Shown piece after piece: positions 1 through 14,576 of a DNA stretch of 40,000 nucleotides (position 1 is the stretch's first letter; every line of letters starts with the position of its first letter). The position numbers and the translations under genes are program-made. A model generated the notes under the pieces. The model did not search any database, was not told the DNA's origin, and was given only the letters and a program-made list of their open reading frames with translations. The stretch is from Anaeromyces robustus (Eukaryota; Neocallimastigomycota; Neocallimastigomycetes; Neocallimastigales; Neocallimastigaceae). Location of the stretch: contig MCFG01000041.1 of assembly GCA_002104895.1 (NCBI GenBank), forward strand, positions 1-40,000. The letters run 5' to 3'.

Positions 1-625
1 TTTTATTTTTTTTTTTTTATTTTTAACAAAAAAAGAATAAAATAATAATTTTTTTTTATTTTTCTATTTCAATGATATATTGGATAAATGTGAATATTAA
101 TATTTAATATTATATTAAATTATATATAAATTATAAAAAATATATTATTATAATTTTTTCTGTATCATAAATCATAATAATAAAAAATTATAATAAAAAT
201 TAAATGATTATGATTTTTTATTATTTATTAATTATTATTTATTAATTATTTATTATTATTATTTTTTTTTTTTGATAAAATTTTTTTTTTAATAAACTAA
301 TCATATTTTTTTAATATGAATCATATGGCTATTTTGGTGGGATACTGTAACACTTAAAAAATTTACAATAGAGATTTTAATGATATTAGCCTATTTTAAT
401 GACATATATTATAATATATTTTTATATGCATACAATTTTTATACTATCTAATATTATTATATATAATCTATAGTATTTTAATATTAAAAAAATTATATAT
501 AAAAATTATATATAAAAAATTCATTCTTTTATGATTTATGTGTAACTTTAATATTAAAACAATAATTATACATATTCCGATGTTATACTAATTTCATAAT
601 TTATTTTTAATAATAATAAATAATT

Positions 626-661
<36 letters not shown>

Positions 662-900
662 TTATTTAATAATAATAATAATTAATTATAATAATAATAA
701 TAATAATAATAATAAATTATAAGAATAATAATAAATAATAGTTAATAATAATTAATGATACTATTATTTTCCAATTGTTAATTATTTATAATAATAATTA
801 TAATTTTCAAAAGTAAAACAATAATATTATTATCATTAAAATTAAATTGTTTTAATTTAAAAGTGGTTATAGAATTTTAAATATATTTACTATTATTATT

Positions 901-1112
901 ATAGAATAGAAATATCAAAGATAATAACAATAACAATAATAATAATAAAAAACGTTATTTTATTATTTAATTATTATTATTATCATCGTTATTATTATAG
1001 AATAGAAATATCAAAGATAATAATAACAAACAATAATAATAATGATAATAAAAAAAACGTTATTTTATTATTAAATTATTATTATTATTATTGTGTTATT
1101 GTAATACCAAAG
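901..1112. repeat. Degenerate tandem repeat, unit about 96-105 bp
   Basis: The block beginning ATAGAATAGAAATATCAAAG at 901 recurs at 997. A third, shorter copy of the AATACCAAAGATAATAAT part lies near 1104. Each of the first two copies continues into an AAT-rich run and then AACGTTATTTTATTATT, at about 951 and 1056. Units differ by small indels in the AAT runs, as expected of an old local duplication. Confidence 0.75.
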
Positions 1113-1139
1113 ATAATAATAAGATGTATCTTTATTATC

Positions 1140-1378
1140 ATCATGATTTTATATGGTAAAATCTATTTTTTTTTTCATTATTTTTTGTTATATAATATTT
1201 AATAATTATATTATTATATATTCAATACAAAATAAAATTATTATTATTATTATTATTGAATTGAATTGAATATTGGTAATTTTTTAATTTTTTTCATGTA
1301 TGAAAAGAGTATAAAATTATATATATATCATATATATAATTTTATATATATTATCATATTATCATGATTTTATATGGT
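1140..1378. repeat. Direct repeat pair, 18 identical bases, 221 apart
   Basis: ATCATGATTTTATATGGT occurs at 1140-1157 and again at 1361-1378. Both copies are followed by similar T-rich sequence. It lies just after the 96 bp tandem repeat, so the area has been duplicated more than once. Confidence 0.7.
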
Positions 1379-4318
1379 CAAGTACTATTTTCATTTTTTT
1401 TTATTTATTTATTATTGTGTTTTATAACATTTTATTAAGTATTTATTGATTGTTATTATTTTCTTATTATTATTATTTATTATTTATTAAGTAATGATTA
1501 TAAATATTATAAATATTATTTATTGAATCTTGATATTTGGATATTCTAATTTCCAATTTTATAACATATTTATATTAAACTATTTTATTAAAAAATAATA
1601 ATAATATTATTATTAAATATGGATTTTTTTAATTAATTATAGTTGTTTCATCTTTATTATATATATTTATCTGTTTTTATGATTATTATATACATAATAC
1701 ATATTAATTTTATTAATACATATATCTTTTATAAATAATTATTTGCAATAATATAAAGTAACAAAATAAATATATATATATTTAGTAATAATAATAATAA
1801 TTATTATTATTATTATTATTATTTATCATTATTAACAATAAATAATAATTATCAATGAGTTTCATCTATATATATAATTATTATTATATAATATATTTTA
1901 TATATTTATATTTTGATAAAAAAAATAAATTATTAAAAAATAAAAAATATCAATTTCATTTATCAAATATAATAAAAAATACCAAATAATTAAAATAATA
2001 ATAATACTTTATATTTAATATGTAATAATATGTAATAATAATAATAAATGAATAAAATAAATAAAATAAAGGGCATTACATAAATGTCATATCATAATGC
2101 ATTTTTTTTTTATGATTTATTAATTAATTATTTATTTGATATGCTTATATGTATGTGCATATATAAATCTTAAAAAAAAAAAAAAAAAAAGGATAGATGC
2201 CATAATTTTAAATTTAAATAAATGCATATATAAAAAAAATCATATCATTATTTTTTCTTTTTTTTATATATATATTATATATTATATCTACTACCAAATA
2301 TATATTTATATGTATTATATGTTAAATTAGATATAATTTTTTTTTTAAAAAAAAAAAGCTTTATTAAAAAAAAAAAAAAACTTTTTGTAACAAAATTTAT
2401 TGTATATAGAATTTATTTTTATTTAATAAAAAAAAATTTTTTTTATAGTTTTTTTTTTTAATTATTTCCTTTTTTTTATTTTATTTATTTATTTATATTA
2501 TTTATTATTATATATTAATATATATTTATATTATAAATCAAGATCTAATTTTTTTTTTTTTAATTATTTTGTTTATTATTATTCTATATGGCTCTTCTTT
2601 TTTTTTTATATATATAATTTTTAATTATTTCTAAAAAAAGAAAAGTTTTGTTATTTGTTATTTATTATTTATGCACCAGTATTCTATACAAAATTATATC
2701 ATTCATATTAATTAATATTATTTTTTTTTATATTATTTTTATATATTATTTAATTTATTTTTATTTTTATTTTTTATTTTATTTTTTTTTTTTTGGATAT
2801 GTAAAAAGACAATTATTTTTATTCTATGTATCTATACAATTCAATATATGTAATGCTTTTTTTAATATAATTATAATATAAATCAATTAATATATAATAT
2901 ATACGGAAATTTAAAATTTATATTGTTAATACAATAATAAATAAATAAATAAATCTATTAATAATTAAAAAAATTAATATTAAAAATAAATAAAATCAAA
3001 AGAATTAATTTAATAAATCAATGATATTTCAATATGTTAATACATCAAAAAAGTTTTTTTTTTTTATTTTTATTTTATTAAATATATTTAAATAAAATAA
3101 ATAAATAAAATAAATAAATGAATAAATAAATTAATAAATAAATAAATAAATAAATAAAACAGATTAAATTTTTTATTTATTTATATATATAATATTTGTT
3201 TTAAGTAAAAAAAAAAAAAAAAAACTTTTTTTTTAATACTATTGTTGTACAATTTAATTTAAATTAATAAATCATTTTTGTATATTATGTTTTAAATTTT
3301 TATATATTAGTATAATATATAATTATATATATTAGAATATAAAACATTTTAATGTAAACTATATTATTTAATTCTAATTTTTTTATTATAAATGTTTTCT
3401 TTTTTTATATTTATATTTATATATATATTTATATATATATTTATTTAATTTGTTATATATTTATGAATTTTTTTTGTTTTAATGTCTAAAAAAGGAAATA
3501 CAATTGTTGGTTTACTGTATTACAAAAAAAACATTTTTTTTAATTCTATACAAATATTTTAATGTTTTATTTAATTATTTAATTATTTAATTATTTATTT
3601 ATTTATATGTCAATAATTAATTATTAGGATAATATAAATATATAATATTATATCATATTTGTTTATTATATATATATATTTAATTTTTTTTTTAAGTTAA
3701 TTTGTATCAAATTTTTTTTTTATTATTTTTTATTATTTTTTATTATTATTTTATTATTATTTTTAATGTAGTTTTTCTTTTTCTTATTTCTTTTTTCTTT
3801 TTTATAATTTATTTAAATCTAGATTTTTTTTACTTTCTTTTCTTTTCTTTTTTTTTATTTTATTTTTTGTATTTAAATTTTATCTTAAGTCTAGATGCTA
3901 ATAATAATAATAATAATTTTTTTTATTATCATTTTAAATTAGAATAATTATTATTATAATATTTTTGTTTTTGTTTTTCTGTTTTCTTTTATCAAAATTT
4001 ATAATATTTTTAAGGAAAAATGTTTATATTGTTTTTGAGGTTTAAGTGTTTTTATATTAAAAATTAATTTTATAATTAATTATTAATAATATTTTAATAT
4101 AAATAATAATAAAAGTAATAATTATTATTATTATTTAGTATTTTTTTTTGGGATTTTTTTTTATATTTTGTATTAAATTCTTGGGAAAATATTTAATACA
4201 AATAATAATAATAATTATAATAATAATAATTATAATAATAATAATAAATAAAAAAGTTTAAGGATCTATCAAAATCTTAATTCTTATTTAAAAAAAAAAG
4301 AAAATATTAAAAATTAAA

Positions 4319-4432
4319 AATTGTGTTTTTTTAGACTTTTTTTTTTAATTTTTCTCTAATAATTTCTTTTATTTTATTTTTAATTATTATGATTAATTTG
4401 ATAATAAAAAAAGTCTAAAAAAAAACACAATT
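4319..4432. repeat. Inverted repeat with about 25 bp arms
   Basis: The left arm (4319-4344) reads AATTGTGT, a T run, AGAC, then Ts. The right arm (about 4405-4432) is its reverse complement, differing only in the length of the T/A run. About 60 bp of AT-rich sequence separates the arms. It could be a small hairpin-type (MITE-like) element or a chance product of slippage. No clear target duplication was seen. Confidence 0.6.
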
Positions 4433-7238
4433 ATATATAAAGTATAAAATATAATGAATAATCATAAATACTTTTTTTATATTTATGATAATTTATAACA
4501 AAAAAAAATTATATTAATTGTTTAAATAATAATAATAATATTAAGGTTTTTTTAATAGTGAATGAATGGATGGGAATTTTTTATTCTTTTATTAGATAAT
4601 TTATTAAAACAAAAATAATATAAAAAGTTTAAATAATAATAAAAAAATAAAATAAAGAAAAAGAAAAATATAAAGAAATGATTACAAATGAAAATAAAAT
4701 ATTAGTTTTTTCTCTTTATATATCTTTTTTTGTTTTCATTATTTTTTAAAATTTATTAATTTTTATAATTATTTAATAATTAAACTTTTTTTATTATATT
4801 TTTATCTTTATTTATTTATTTAAATTAATTAAATAAATAATAAAAAATAATACAAAAGTGAAAAAGAATTAAAAATAAGAAATGGAAAATAAAATAAAAA
4901 AAAAAAACCCCAAAAAACTATTTCCAGAAAAAAAAAAACTAATAATATTTTAATATTTATTAGGATTATAATAATGAAATTTTATTTATTTATATATTTA
5001 TATTTTTAATTTTATTATTATTATTATTATTATTTTTTTGAAATAATAATATTAAACACCACAATGGTTCATTTAATTCATTAATTTATAATAAATAAAA
5101 GTAATAAAAGTAAATAAAAGTAATAATTATAATAATAATAAAACAAAACAATCAAAATAAATTCTATTTTATATAAATACTGTATTAAATAATAAAATTC
5201 TCCGTTTTGATAATATATCCTTAAAATATTAAAATATTATTTTAATTATTTTAATTATTTATTTATATTATGTAAAGATTTTATAAATTTTTTATAAATT
5301 TTATAATTCTTTTTTTTTCTTTTTTCTTTTTTTCTATTGTATTATAAAACATTATATAAAAATTTTAATGATTATTAAATTCTATCACTTATATTTAATA
5401 ATAAAGATTATTTAATAATAATAAAAGATTATTATTTAATAGTTTTTTTTGTTAAATTTTATTTTATTTTATCTTTTTTATCTTTTTTTTTTTTAATTAT
5501 TATTAAAGTAATAATTGTATATATTTATTAATGTTACTATTGTTAAATCTAAAAAAGTTTATTTTTTTTTCTAAGCCGTAACAATTTTCATTTTATATTA
5601 TATTATAATAATAATAATAAAAAAGTGACTTAACATATTATATTCATAGATTATAATTAATTATTATATTAGATTAAAGATAAACTATAGATATTTTTAT
5701 TATTATGACTTTTTTTACTTTATACTTTATACTATGCTATCTTTATAATTCATAATTTTTTTTACCATAGTTTTTTTTTATATTAAAGAGTAAAAAATGA
5801 TTTATTTATTAAAATACTATTCAATAAAAATAAAATATAAATTTTTTTATATTAATTATTAATAAAATTATTATAATTTATATATTCTATTTTATTTAAA
5901 TATAATATATTACTTAATAAATATAATATATTATTTGTTAATATAATTAAATTTTTATGTTTAACAAAAGATAAAAAAGAAAAAAAAAAATTCTATTTTT
6001 GAATAATTAAATTTTTTTTTTTATCTTTTTTTTATTTTCTTATTATTTTATTTTAAATATATATAAAGAATCATTTCTTTTTTTTTTTTTTTTAATTTTT
6101 TTTTAATATTCATTAAGGTTTTAAAATTTATCCAACATTTTTATATATATATAAAAGTTATAATATATGAAATTTAAATTAGATAATTAATTGTATCCTA
6201 TATAAATTAATTAATTTATATTGAATTGATTATATTGTTACTTCAAATATATCAAATGTAGCTATAAAATTTTTTAAATTAGATGAAATTAAATTAAATT
6301 AAATTAAATTAAATTTCATTAAATTAAATTTCATTAAATTAAATATATCATAATTAATAAATAATTAAATGTATCAAATAATTTTAAAATTATATATCAT
6401 TTCTCTTTTTTTTTTTTTTATTTTTTTTTATTTTTTTTTATAATAATTAGTTGTTATATATATTTTTTATTATATAATAAAATACTATTATAATTATAAT
6501 TATAATTTATTTATAAATAGTAAATTATTTAGTATAAGTAAATTTAATAAATAAATAAAATAAAATTAACGATTATAATTATAATTATTATTAATAGTAA
6601 TTAGTAATCCTAAATATTAAATATTTAATATTAAACAAGTTTAATATAAATTAAAAAAAAAAATTATCATATTATAACATTTATATTTTTATATCTACAT
6701 TAAATTTTAAATTATTTTTTTTTTTTTTTTTAGGTTATACAAAACCAAATTTTCTTTTTTTTATTTCATCTTTTCTTTTTTTTTTTCTTTCTTCTTTATT
6801 ATTTTTACTTTATATATATATTTTAATTATTATAATTTAATTAATTATCATCTTTATTTTATATTTTTTTTTTGTTATTTTTTATTCGTTCTTTCGTTTT
6901 TTATTCTATTTTTCTTTTTTTTCGTTTTTGTATTTTAAGTATTATCTAATAAAGTTATAAAAACTGTATTGTTTTTTTATAATAACAAATAATCTTATTT
7001 TTTTTGTAAATATACATATATTTATATAATAAAAAAAGTTAAATATCATATAAGATTTTATTTTCCATAAAAAATAATAAGAATCTTTTTTTGATGGCTA
7101 GACTTTCTTTATTATTTAGTAATAATAAACTCTTTTTTTTATTTAATTATTATGTTATCTTTAAATTCTATGGAATATTTATTATAAATTTAAATGGCAG
7201 TAATTTTATTATAGAATAATGTTTTTATTATTTTTATA

Positions 7239-7270
<32 letters not shown>

Positions 7271-7730
7271 GTGTAATCATAATTATTATTTGAAATGAAA
7301 TTAACAATGAACCATTAATTACATATATACATTAATTATAATTATAATTATATATAATATTAATATTAAAAATAATAATGAATAAATAATTATAATTATA
7401 TATAATATTAAAAATAATAATGAATAAATAATTATAATAATAATATAATCTTTTTCTTTATTTTAATTTATGTTGTTTATATTGAAAAAAAATCATTTAA
7501 TATATCTATAAGTTTTTTTTTAATATTATTTTTTTAACGCTTTTTTATATTATTATTCTTTGGTATAATAGATAATATAATAAAACATATTATTTATATT
7601 ATATATTATTCATATTATTATTATAATTATATTATTTATATTATTCATATTATTATATTGTTTTATTAAATTGATAAATTAATCATAATAGTAAATCATT
7701 TATTAACCATGGATGTGTTAATTAATACTA
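4433..7730. other. Gene-free AT-saturated region
   Basis: Only homopolymer runs, TTA/TAA microsatellites and short AT palindromes are visible, including an ATT run at 7236-7270 and an AAATT tandem run near 6285-6345. No exon-like segment was found on either strand. Confidence 0.7.
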
Positions 7731-7763
7731 TTGTACAATTGTACAACTGTACAACTGTACAAC
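7731..7763. repeat. Four tandem copies of an 8 bp self-complementary unit
   Basis: Two copies of TTGTACAA are followed by two of CTGTACAA. Each TTGTACAA is itself a perfect palindrome, so the array can pair within or between units. It is unusual here for containing a G and a C in every unit. Confidence 0.85.
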
Positions 7764-7934
7764 TCTAAAAAAAAAAAAAAAAAAAAGAATGAAAAAAGAA
7801 TTAAGATAAAATTATAATAAATAAAAGTCATTATTATTAACTTTGTAATATTGTATTATCTTATTTAAAAGATAATAAAAAAATAAATTAATATTTAATA
7901 TTTTTTTTCCTGTTATACTAATTCTTTTATATTG

Positions 7935-7969
7935 ATTAAGTTTAAGTAATAAAAGTACTTAAACTTAAT
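7935..7969. repeat. Perfect 14 bp hairpin
   Basis: ATTAAGTTTAAGTA at 7935-7948 is followed by the 7-base loop ATAAAAG and the exact reverse complement at 7956-7969. No gene lies close on either side. Confidence 0.8.
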
Positions 7970-8614
7970 GATTAATAGTTTTTTTTCTATTATTATTATT
8001 ATTATTATTATTATTTAATAATACAATGTATAATAGTTATAATAATAATAAAAGGGTAAAATTTCTATTCTATAAATACATATCTCCTTTTTAATTATTG
8101 TAATAATAATAAGGTAATAATAAAAATAATAATATAAATAATAATAAAAAAAATTATTAATAATATTTTATTTTATTTTATTTTATTTTATTATTTATTA
8201 TAATTATTTATTATTTATTATTTATTATTTATTAGTATAATCCCAAAAAACAATTTATATAAATATAAAATTTTGTATAGAATAATATTGAATAATAATA
8301 ATAAATTTTATATTTTATAATAATAAATTAAATTTATTTTCCTAATTATTTTATTTATTATTATTGTAGGTTTAATTTTTTTAAATATAAATAAATAATA
8401 TATATCATTAATATATATTATTATATATTGTTATTATATTATACTTTTTTTTATATTATTTATATAATTAAATAATCAAATTATTATTTACGCCAAAAAA
8501 AAAGATCAAAAATATATTATTTATAAATATTATAATATATTAAAATTGAATTAAATTCTATTAAATGTAATAATTATAATATATTTCAATTGAATACATT
8601 TGTTGTTTTTAAAC

Positions 8615-8618
<4 letters not shown>

Positions 8619-8651
<33 letters not shown>
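8619..8651. repeat. Homopolymer, 33 A
   Basis: An uninterrupted run of 33 A by direct count. Two other runs in the window have the same length (10947-10979 and, as T, 26395-26427). Confidence 0.9.
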
Positions 8652-8654
<3 letters not shown>

Positions 8655-10352
8655 AACTTTAAATAAATAAAAATAATATAATAATATATAATATATTATT
8701 TTTTAACAGTAATGTAGTTTAAACTATTTTAAAAAATACAAAAAAAAAAAAATTTTTTTTATAAATAATAAATTCTATAATGCTTTTATAGAATTTCTAT
8801 TTATTGTTCATATATTATAATATATAGAATTAGTATATAACTTTATATTATATAATATATTATAAATATATTAGAATATATTATAATATATGTAATTATA
8901 TATTATATTACAAAACATTAAAAAATCTTTTTTTTTTTAACGAAGGACAGAATTTAATTTCTTACTTTTTTTGTTTTATTTTATTTTTTTATTTTTTTTA
9001 ACTTTTTTTTCCTATTTTTAGATGTAAAAAAACTTTTGTAAGATGTTACAAAAAGGAAAAATAATTTAAATACTACATAAATTAAATAATATATTACAAA
9101 ATATATTACATCATATATTATAATATACTTAATAATATACATTATACATATAAATGTAAATATACACATCCATATATAAATATAAACAAATATATATTAA
9201 TAGATTTATTATGAATAAAAATAAATAATTTTTATTTTATTTTTTCTATTTTACTTTATCCTAGTAATAATAATTAAATAAATAATAAATAATAAATAAT
9301 AATAATAAATAAATAATAATAATTATAAATATAATAATTATTTTTATATTGGATATTTCATATTTTCTTTTTATAAAAGTTATTATATCAGTTATTAAAT
9401 TAAGTTAATATTGTTATTAAATAAAATATATATATATATATGTATTTTTTTATATTTTATAGATTTAAGAAAGTGATATTTATCTTATTATAAAAGTAAA
9501 AGTAATAAAAGTATTATTTTACATTTATTTTTATTTAATTATATTATTAAAATAAATAATTAAAAAGTAGAAGTAAAATTTAATTGTAATTTTGCCATAT
9601 TTGGTCAATTTGTCCTACAATTGTGTTTTTTTTTTAATTTTATTATACATATATTTATCTTTATTATTAATATATTATTATAATATATTAAATTAAATTA
9701 ATCAACATATAAAATAATTGAAATGATTTATTTTTCATATGAATAAATAATGGATCAATAAAAAATAAGTTTAAGAATGTTTAATTGTTTCTTAACAAAA
9801 AAAAAATTTTTTTTTTTAAGGGAAATAATATAAATTTATTTTTTTTTTATTAAAATAATATATATAAATAATAAATAATAAATAATAAATATAAAGATTT
9901 CATTTTTTCATTTTTATAATGAAATTGAAAAAAAGAGGCCGTTTTTTATTTATTTATTTATTCATTTATTTATTTATTTTATTTTATTTTAAGAATTTTA
10001 AGCATTTTAAGAAATTTAAGAATTTCTATCAAGGTTTTGAATTTTAATAGAAAAAAAGTATTATTCTTTTTTTTTATTTTATGTTTTTATATTTTTTATT
10101 TTATGAATAATAAAAGATTTTTTTTTTAATTCAAGGTTTCATGTTTTATATGAAATCTATTTTTTAGATATATGAATTGATAATAATACATTTTTATAGT
10201 ATTATTATTATTATTTGTTATTTTTATGATTCATTTTATTATTTATGGTCTAATTAAAAAAAATAAATAAATAAATAATTAAATAAATAAATAAATAAAT
10301 ATATAATTATATTATTAAATAAAATAATTTAACTAAAATGATTGATTAAATA

Positions 10353-10419
<67 letters not shown>

Positions 10420-10421
10420 AT
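10353..10421. repeat. TAAA microsatellite, about 17 units
   Basis: A nearly pure run of the tetranucleotide AAAT in tandem, about 69 bp, flanked by imperfect units upstream from about 10263. Confidence 0.9.
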
Positions 10422-10945
10422 ATATAAAATTTCTATAGTAAGAAAATTCTTCTGAATTGGTTTTAAATATAACTAGAAAGAGTTAAAATTAAAAAATTTA
10501 ACTCATAAAAAAAAATTTTTTTTTAATTATTTTTTTTATATATACATATTTACATATTTACATATTTACATATTATACATATATTAATTATAAAATAAAA
10601 TAATTATAAAAATAATTTTTATAATACAAATCTTATAATGAATTTTTTTTTATTTTTTTTTAAATAATATTCCCAATAAATATAAAAAAATAAAAGAATA
10701 TAAAAAAATATAATAAATCATTTACATTGTAATATATGGTTTATTTTATAATTAAATTATTGTTTTTATTTTTTATTTTTTATTTTTTTATTTTTTTATT
10801 TTTATTTATTTTTATTTTTATTTTTTTTTGAAAAAAAAAAGGCCCCAATTTTTTTTTATATTAAATTTTTAATTATATTGATGGTAATTTAAAAATAAAA
10901 AAAAAGTTAATATATTTATTAATAAAAAATTTTTTTTTAAAGTAA

Positions 10946-10946
<1 letters not shown>

Positions 10947-10979
<33 letters not shown>
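10947..10979. repeat. Homopolymer, 33 A
   Basis: Uninterrupted A run bounded by C at 10946 and C at 10980. Confidence 0.9.
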
Positions 10980-10980
<1 letters not shown>

Positions 10981-13205
10981 AAAGGATTGTTACTTGTCAC
11001 ATTTAAAAAAAATAATGCATAGTAAAATTTTAATTATATTATATTACTTTTTTTTTTTTTAATTGTCAAATTATCAAAATAAATTAGATTATTATTATTA
11101 TCTAAATAAAAAAAAAAAAATCTATAAATTTATCAATTGTATGAAATAAAAATTACTGCAATTAAAAAGATAAATGTTAATGATAATAATATCTGAATAA
11201 TTTATAATATTAAATCAATTTGGAAAAAAATAATAATAATATTATTATTATTGTATAAAATAAAATAAAACAAAATTATTATTAATTTTTTTTTTAATAT
11301 TACAATTTTTATTTATATTTATTTTATGTTTTTATTTTTATTATATATCAAATCATAATTAAAATAATTATATGAAATTTAAAAAAAAAAAAAAAAATTT
11401 TTTTCAGTAATATTAAATCTTATCATTTTAAGAAATTATATATGTAACATTATATTAATTCTATTTATTCTTTATATATTATGAAAGAGGAAAATTAGTT
11501 ATAAATAAATAAATTTATAATATATTTAGATGTATTCTATATGTATGCATGGATAACCTGCTTTTTTTTTAATATTATAATATTATTATTAATTATAATT
11601 ATTATTATAATTATAATTTACCTAATATTTTTTTTTTTATATTTTATAATTTAATTTTTATATATATTATTATATAATTTTATTTTTATAAATTTTTATT
11701 AATAAATTTAAAAAAAAATTTTTTTTTTCATGTCAAGTCACATTTCATATAATTCTATTTGTTATATATTAACAATATACTATTAATATTATATGATCAT
11801 ATATTAATTAAATTAATTTTAATATATTATATATAATTTTAATATATTAAAAATACTATTTAATAGATGGATAGTTAAATATTAAAAAAAATATTTTTTT
11901 TTTATTTTTAGTTCTATTTTCAAATTAATTATTAATATTGTGAAAAAAAAAAAGATACAGGAAAAAAAAAAAGAAAAAAAGAAAGAAAAGAAACGATAAT
12001 GATGATGATACAAAAGTTATATATAGAAATATAATATATAATATGATATATTTAATATAAGGAAAAAAAACTAATTATTAATATAATAAATTATCATTAG
12101 TATTATTCTATATTAATAATAATAATTATAATTATCGTAATGTCTACTTGTTCAAACTTTTTTTTTTTTATGACAATTAAGGTTTATATAAAAAAAAAAT
12201 TTTTTTTTTTTGTTACATGTACCTAGAATATTTTTTTCTTTTATCTAGAATATATCATATAAATTATAAATTATAAACTATAAATTAAATATATATATAT
12301 TTTATATAAAATAAAGAGAAAAATAGAAAGGACTACTTTTTTTTAATTACTATTGTTAAAATTGAGTTTTAATTATTTTTTTCATAATACAAAGAAAAAA
12401 AAAAGGATTGTTTACATACTAATAATTAAAATAATAAAAAGTTAATAATTAAAATAATAAAAAAATAATAAATATTTCATAAAATTTATAAAATTTACTT
12501 ATTTTTTTAAAGTTTATATAATATTAAAATAAGTTTTTTTTTTTATTAATTATATTAATTATATTTATATCAATATTTTTTAAAGTTTCCTTTTTTTTAT
12601 ATTTTATTTTCTTAACGAAAATAAAACGGTTTCTCCATATTTGACAACTAATTTTTTTTATTATGTATATAGAGATTATATAAATTTTATTAAATAAGAA
12701 AAATATGAAATTTTCATTTTTTTTGTTTTCCTATTCGTCTTTTTTTTTACATTTATTTTAATTTGTTTTATAGTAACACTAACCATCATCTGTATTCTTT
12801 TTTTAATCTTGACAATTTTTATACATTAACTTTTTTTTTTTTATAGAAAAAAAGAATATACAATTTTTTTTTAAAAAAAGTATATTAAATAGGGTTTTTT
12901 TTTATATATATTTTATTGAAATTCTATTTATACTAAATTACTTATTAAAAAAAAAAAAAAAAAAGAAGCAATTAAGAAAAAAAAATTTTATTTTTTATTA
13001 TAATTTTATTATCTATTGGAATTTTATTTATTAGACCTTTTTAAACCTTTTTTTTTATTTTTATTTTTATTAAATATTAATTATTTTTTAATTAAGATGA
13101 TTTGATCATTTAATTAAGTTTTCTTTTTCTTTTTCTTTATTTTTTTTGGGTATATATAGAAAAAAGAAAAGATTCTAAAAAAAAAAAGAGAAAGATAATT
13201 ATATT

Positions 13206-13235
13206 TTATAGTTTATAATTAATTATAAACTATAA
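13206..13235. repeat. Perfect 30 bp palindrome
   Basis: The half-site TTATAGTTTATAATT is followed directly by its reverse complement with no spacer. A cruciform-prone site in non-coding DNA. Confidence 0.85.
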
Positions 13236-14543
13236 TAAATTTCTTTACTTTAAACGTAGTACTTAATAAAAAAATCTATTGAATATTCAAAATAATATAA
13301 AAAATTATTGATTATTATTTATATTATTGAATAGGATTTTTTTTTCAATAAAAATGAAATTTCAAATAATATTAAAATTACTATTTATAATAAATATTAT
13401 ATTATATATAAATTATTTTAATAATAATTTAGCTCTTTTTTTTTCTTTTTCTTTTTCGTTTCTTCTAAAAATTAGTATTATTATATTATTAAATAATTAA
13501 TATATATATATATATATAGAATTTTTCTTAATATTTTATATATTTTTTATTTTTACGATTACTATTATTATTTTTAATAATTTAATAATAATTTAATTAA
13601 TATTATCTATTTAATATAAAAATTATTTTTATTATTAAATTATTAAATTATTTTTTTTTTTACCAAAAAAAAATTTAGTAAAAAAAAATTTATTTTTTTT
13701 TTATTTTCTTTATTTCATTTTTTTTTATTTTATTTTTTTATAGGTTATTTTTAATTTATTATATATCAATTAATTCATTTGTAATATAATCTAATATAAA
13801 CAAAAGATTTGAAAATAATATAATAAAATTTATTATTTAATTTATTATGTCATGAATTCAATAGAATATAATTTTCATATATTATAGATTATATTCTAAT
13901 ATATATTACCAATATATTATTTAATAAAAAATTAAACTGTATTTAATATAAAAAATAAAAATAAACGAAAATAAAAAAGAAGAAAATAAAATAAAAAAAT
14001 AAAATAAAATAAAATAAAATAAAAAAATTCTTTATAAAATAAATTTATCTTTTTTATTAATCCAAGTTATATTACAATACATTGGTAATATATATCTTCC
14101 ATATATTATATAATTTATTTCAATTTAAATTTTAATACTCTTTTATATTAAAAATCATTAGGTAAAAAAAGAAAAAAAAAAAAAAATAAAGTATATATAT
14201 AAAAATCCTATTTTATAAATAATTATTAAATACTTTATATTAAATTATACATCCTTTTTTTATATATTATTATAATTTAATAATAATAAATAATAATAAT
14301 AATAAAAAATAATAAAATAAAAAAAGTAAAAATTAATAAATTAATATAATAATATATAAAATCATATATAATATAAAATAATAAAATATAATAAAATAAA
14401 ATAAAATAAAATAGAAATAAAGAATAAAATAATATATAATACTATTAAATACTATTATATATATTATATAAAAATGTTTATTATTATTTATTATTATTAT
14501 TAATTATTTTTTTTTAATTTTCATATTTATTAACTTTTTTTTT

Positions 14544-14576
<33 letters not shown>

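Larger units (their letters stand above)
1..4318. other. Gene-free AT-saturated region, left end
   Basis: No coding exon is supported here. Short open frames exist but encode only Phe/Ile/Tyr/Lys strings that any AT-only DNA gives. The stretch holds TAA/AAT microsatellites (628-720), a local tandem repeat near 901-1112, an 18-base direct repeat (1140 and 1361) and TAAA-type tetranucleotide runs near 3095-3160. No splice-bounded exon with balanced amino-acid content was seen on either strand. Confidence 0.75.
7970..13205. other. Gene-free AT-saturated region
   Basis: Contains two 33-base A runs and a long TAAA microsatellite, otherwise T- or A-biased filler with short AT palindromes. The longest open frame, on the - strand at 8981-9169, is a hydrophobic/Lys string with no domain character. 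No exon was supported. Confidence 0.7.

Noticed and set aside
2648-3947. Hydrophobic open frames at 2648-2881 and 3702-3947
   Set aside because: Phe/Ile/Tyr/Leu strings from T-rich DNA, with no ATG start for the first and no membrane-protein pattern with loops.
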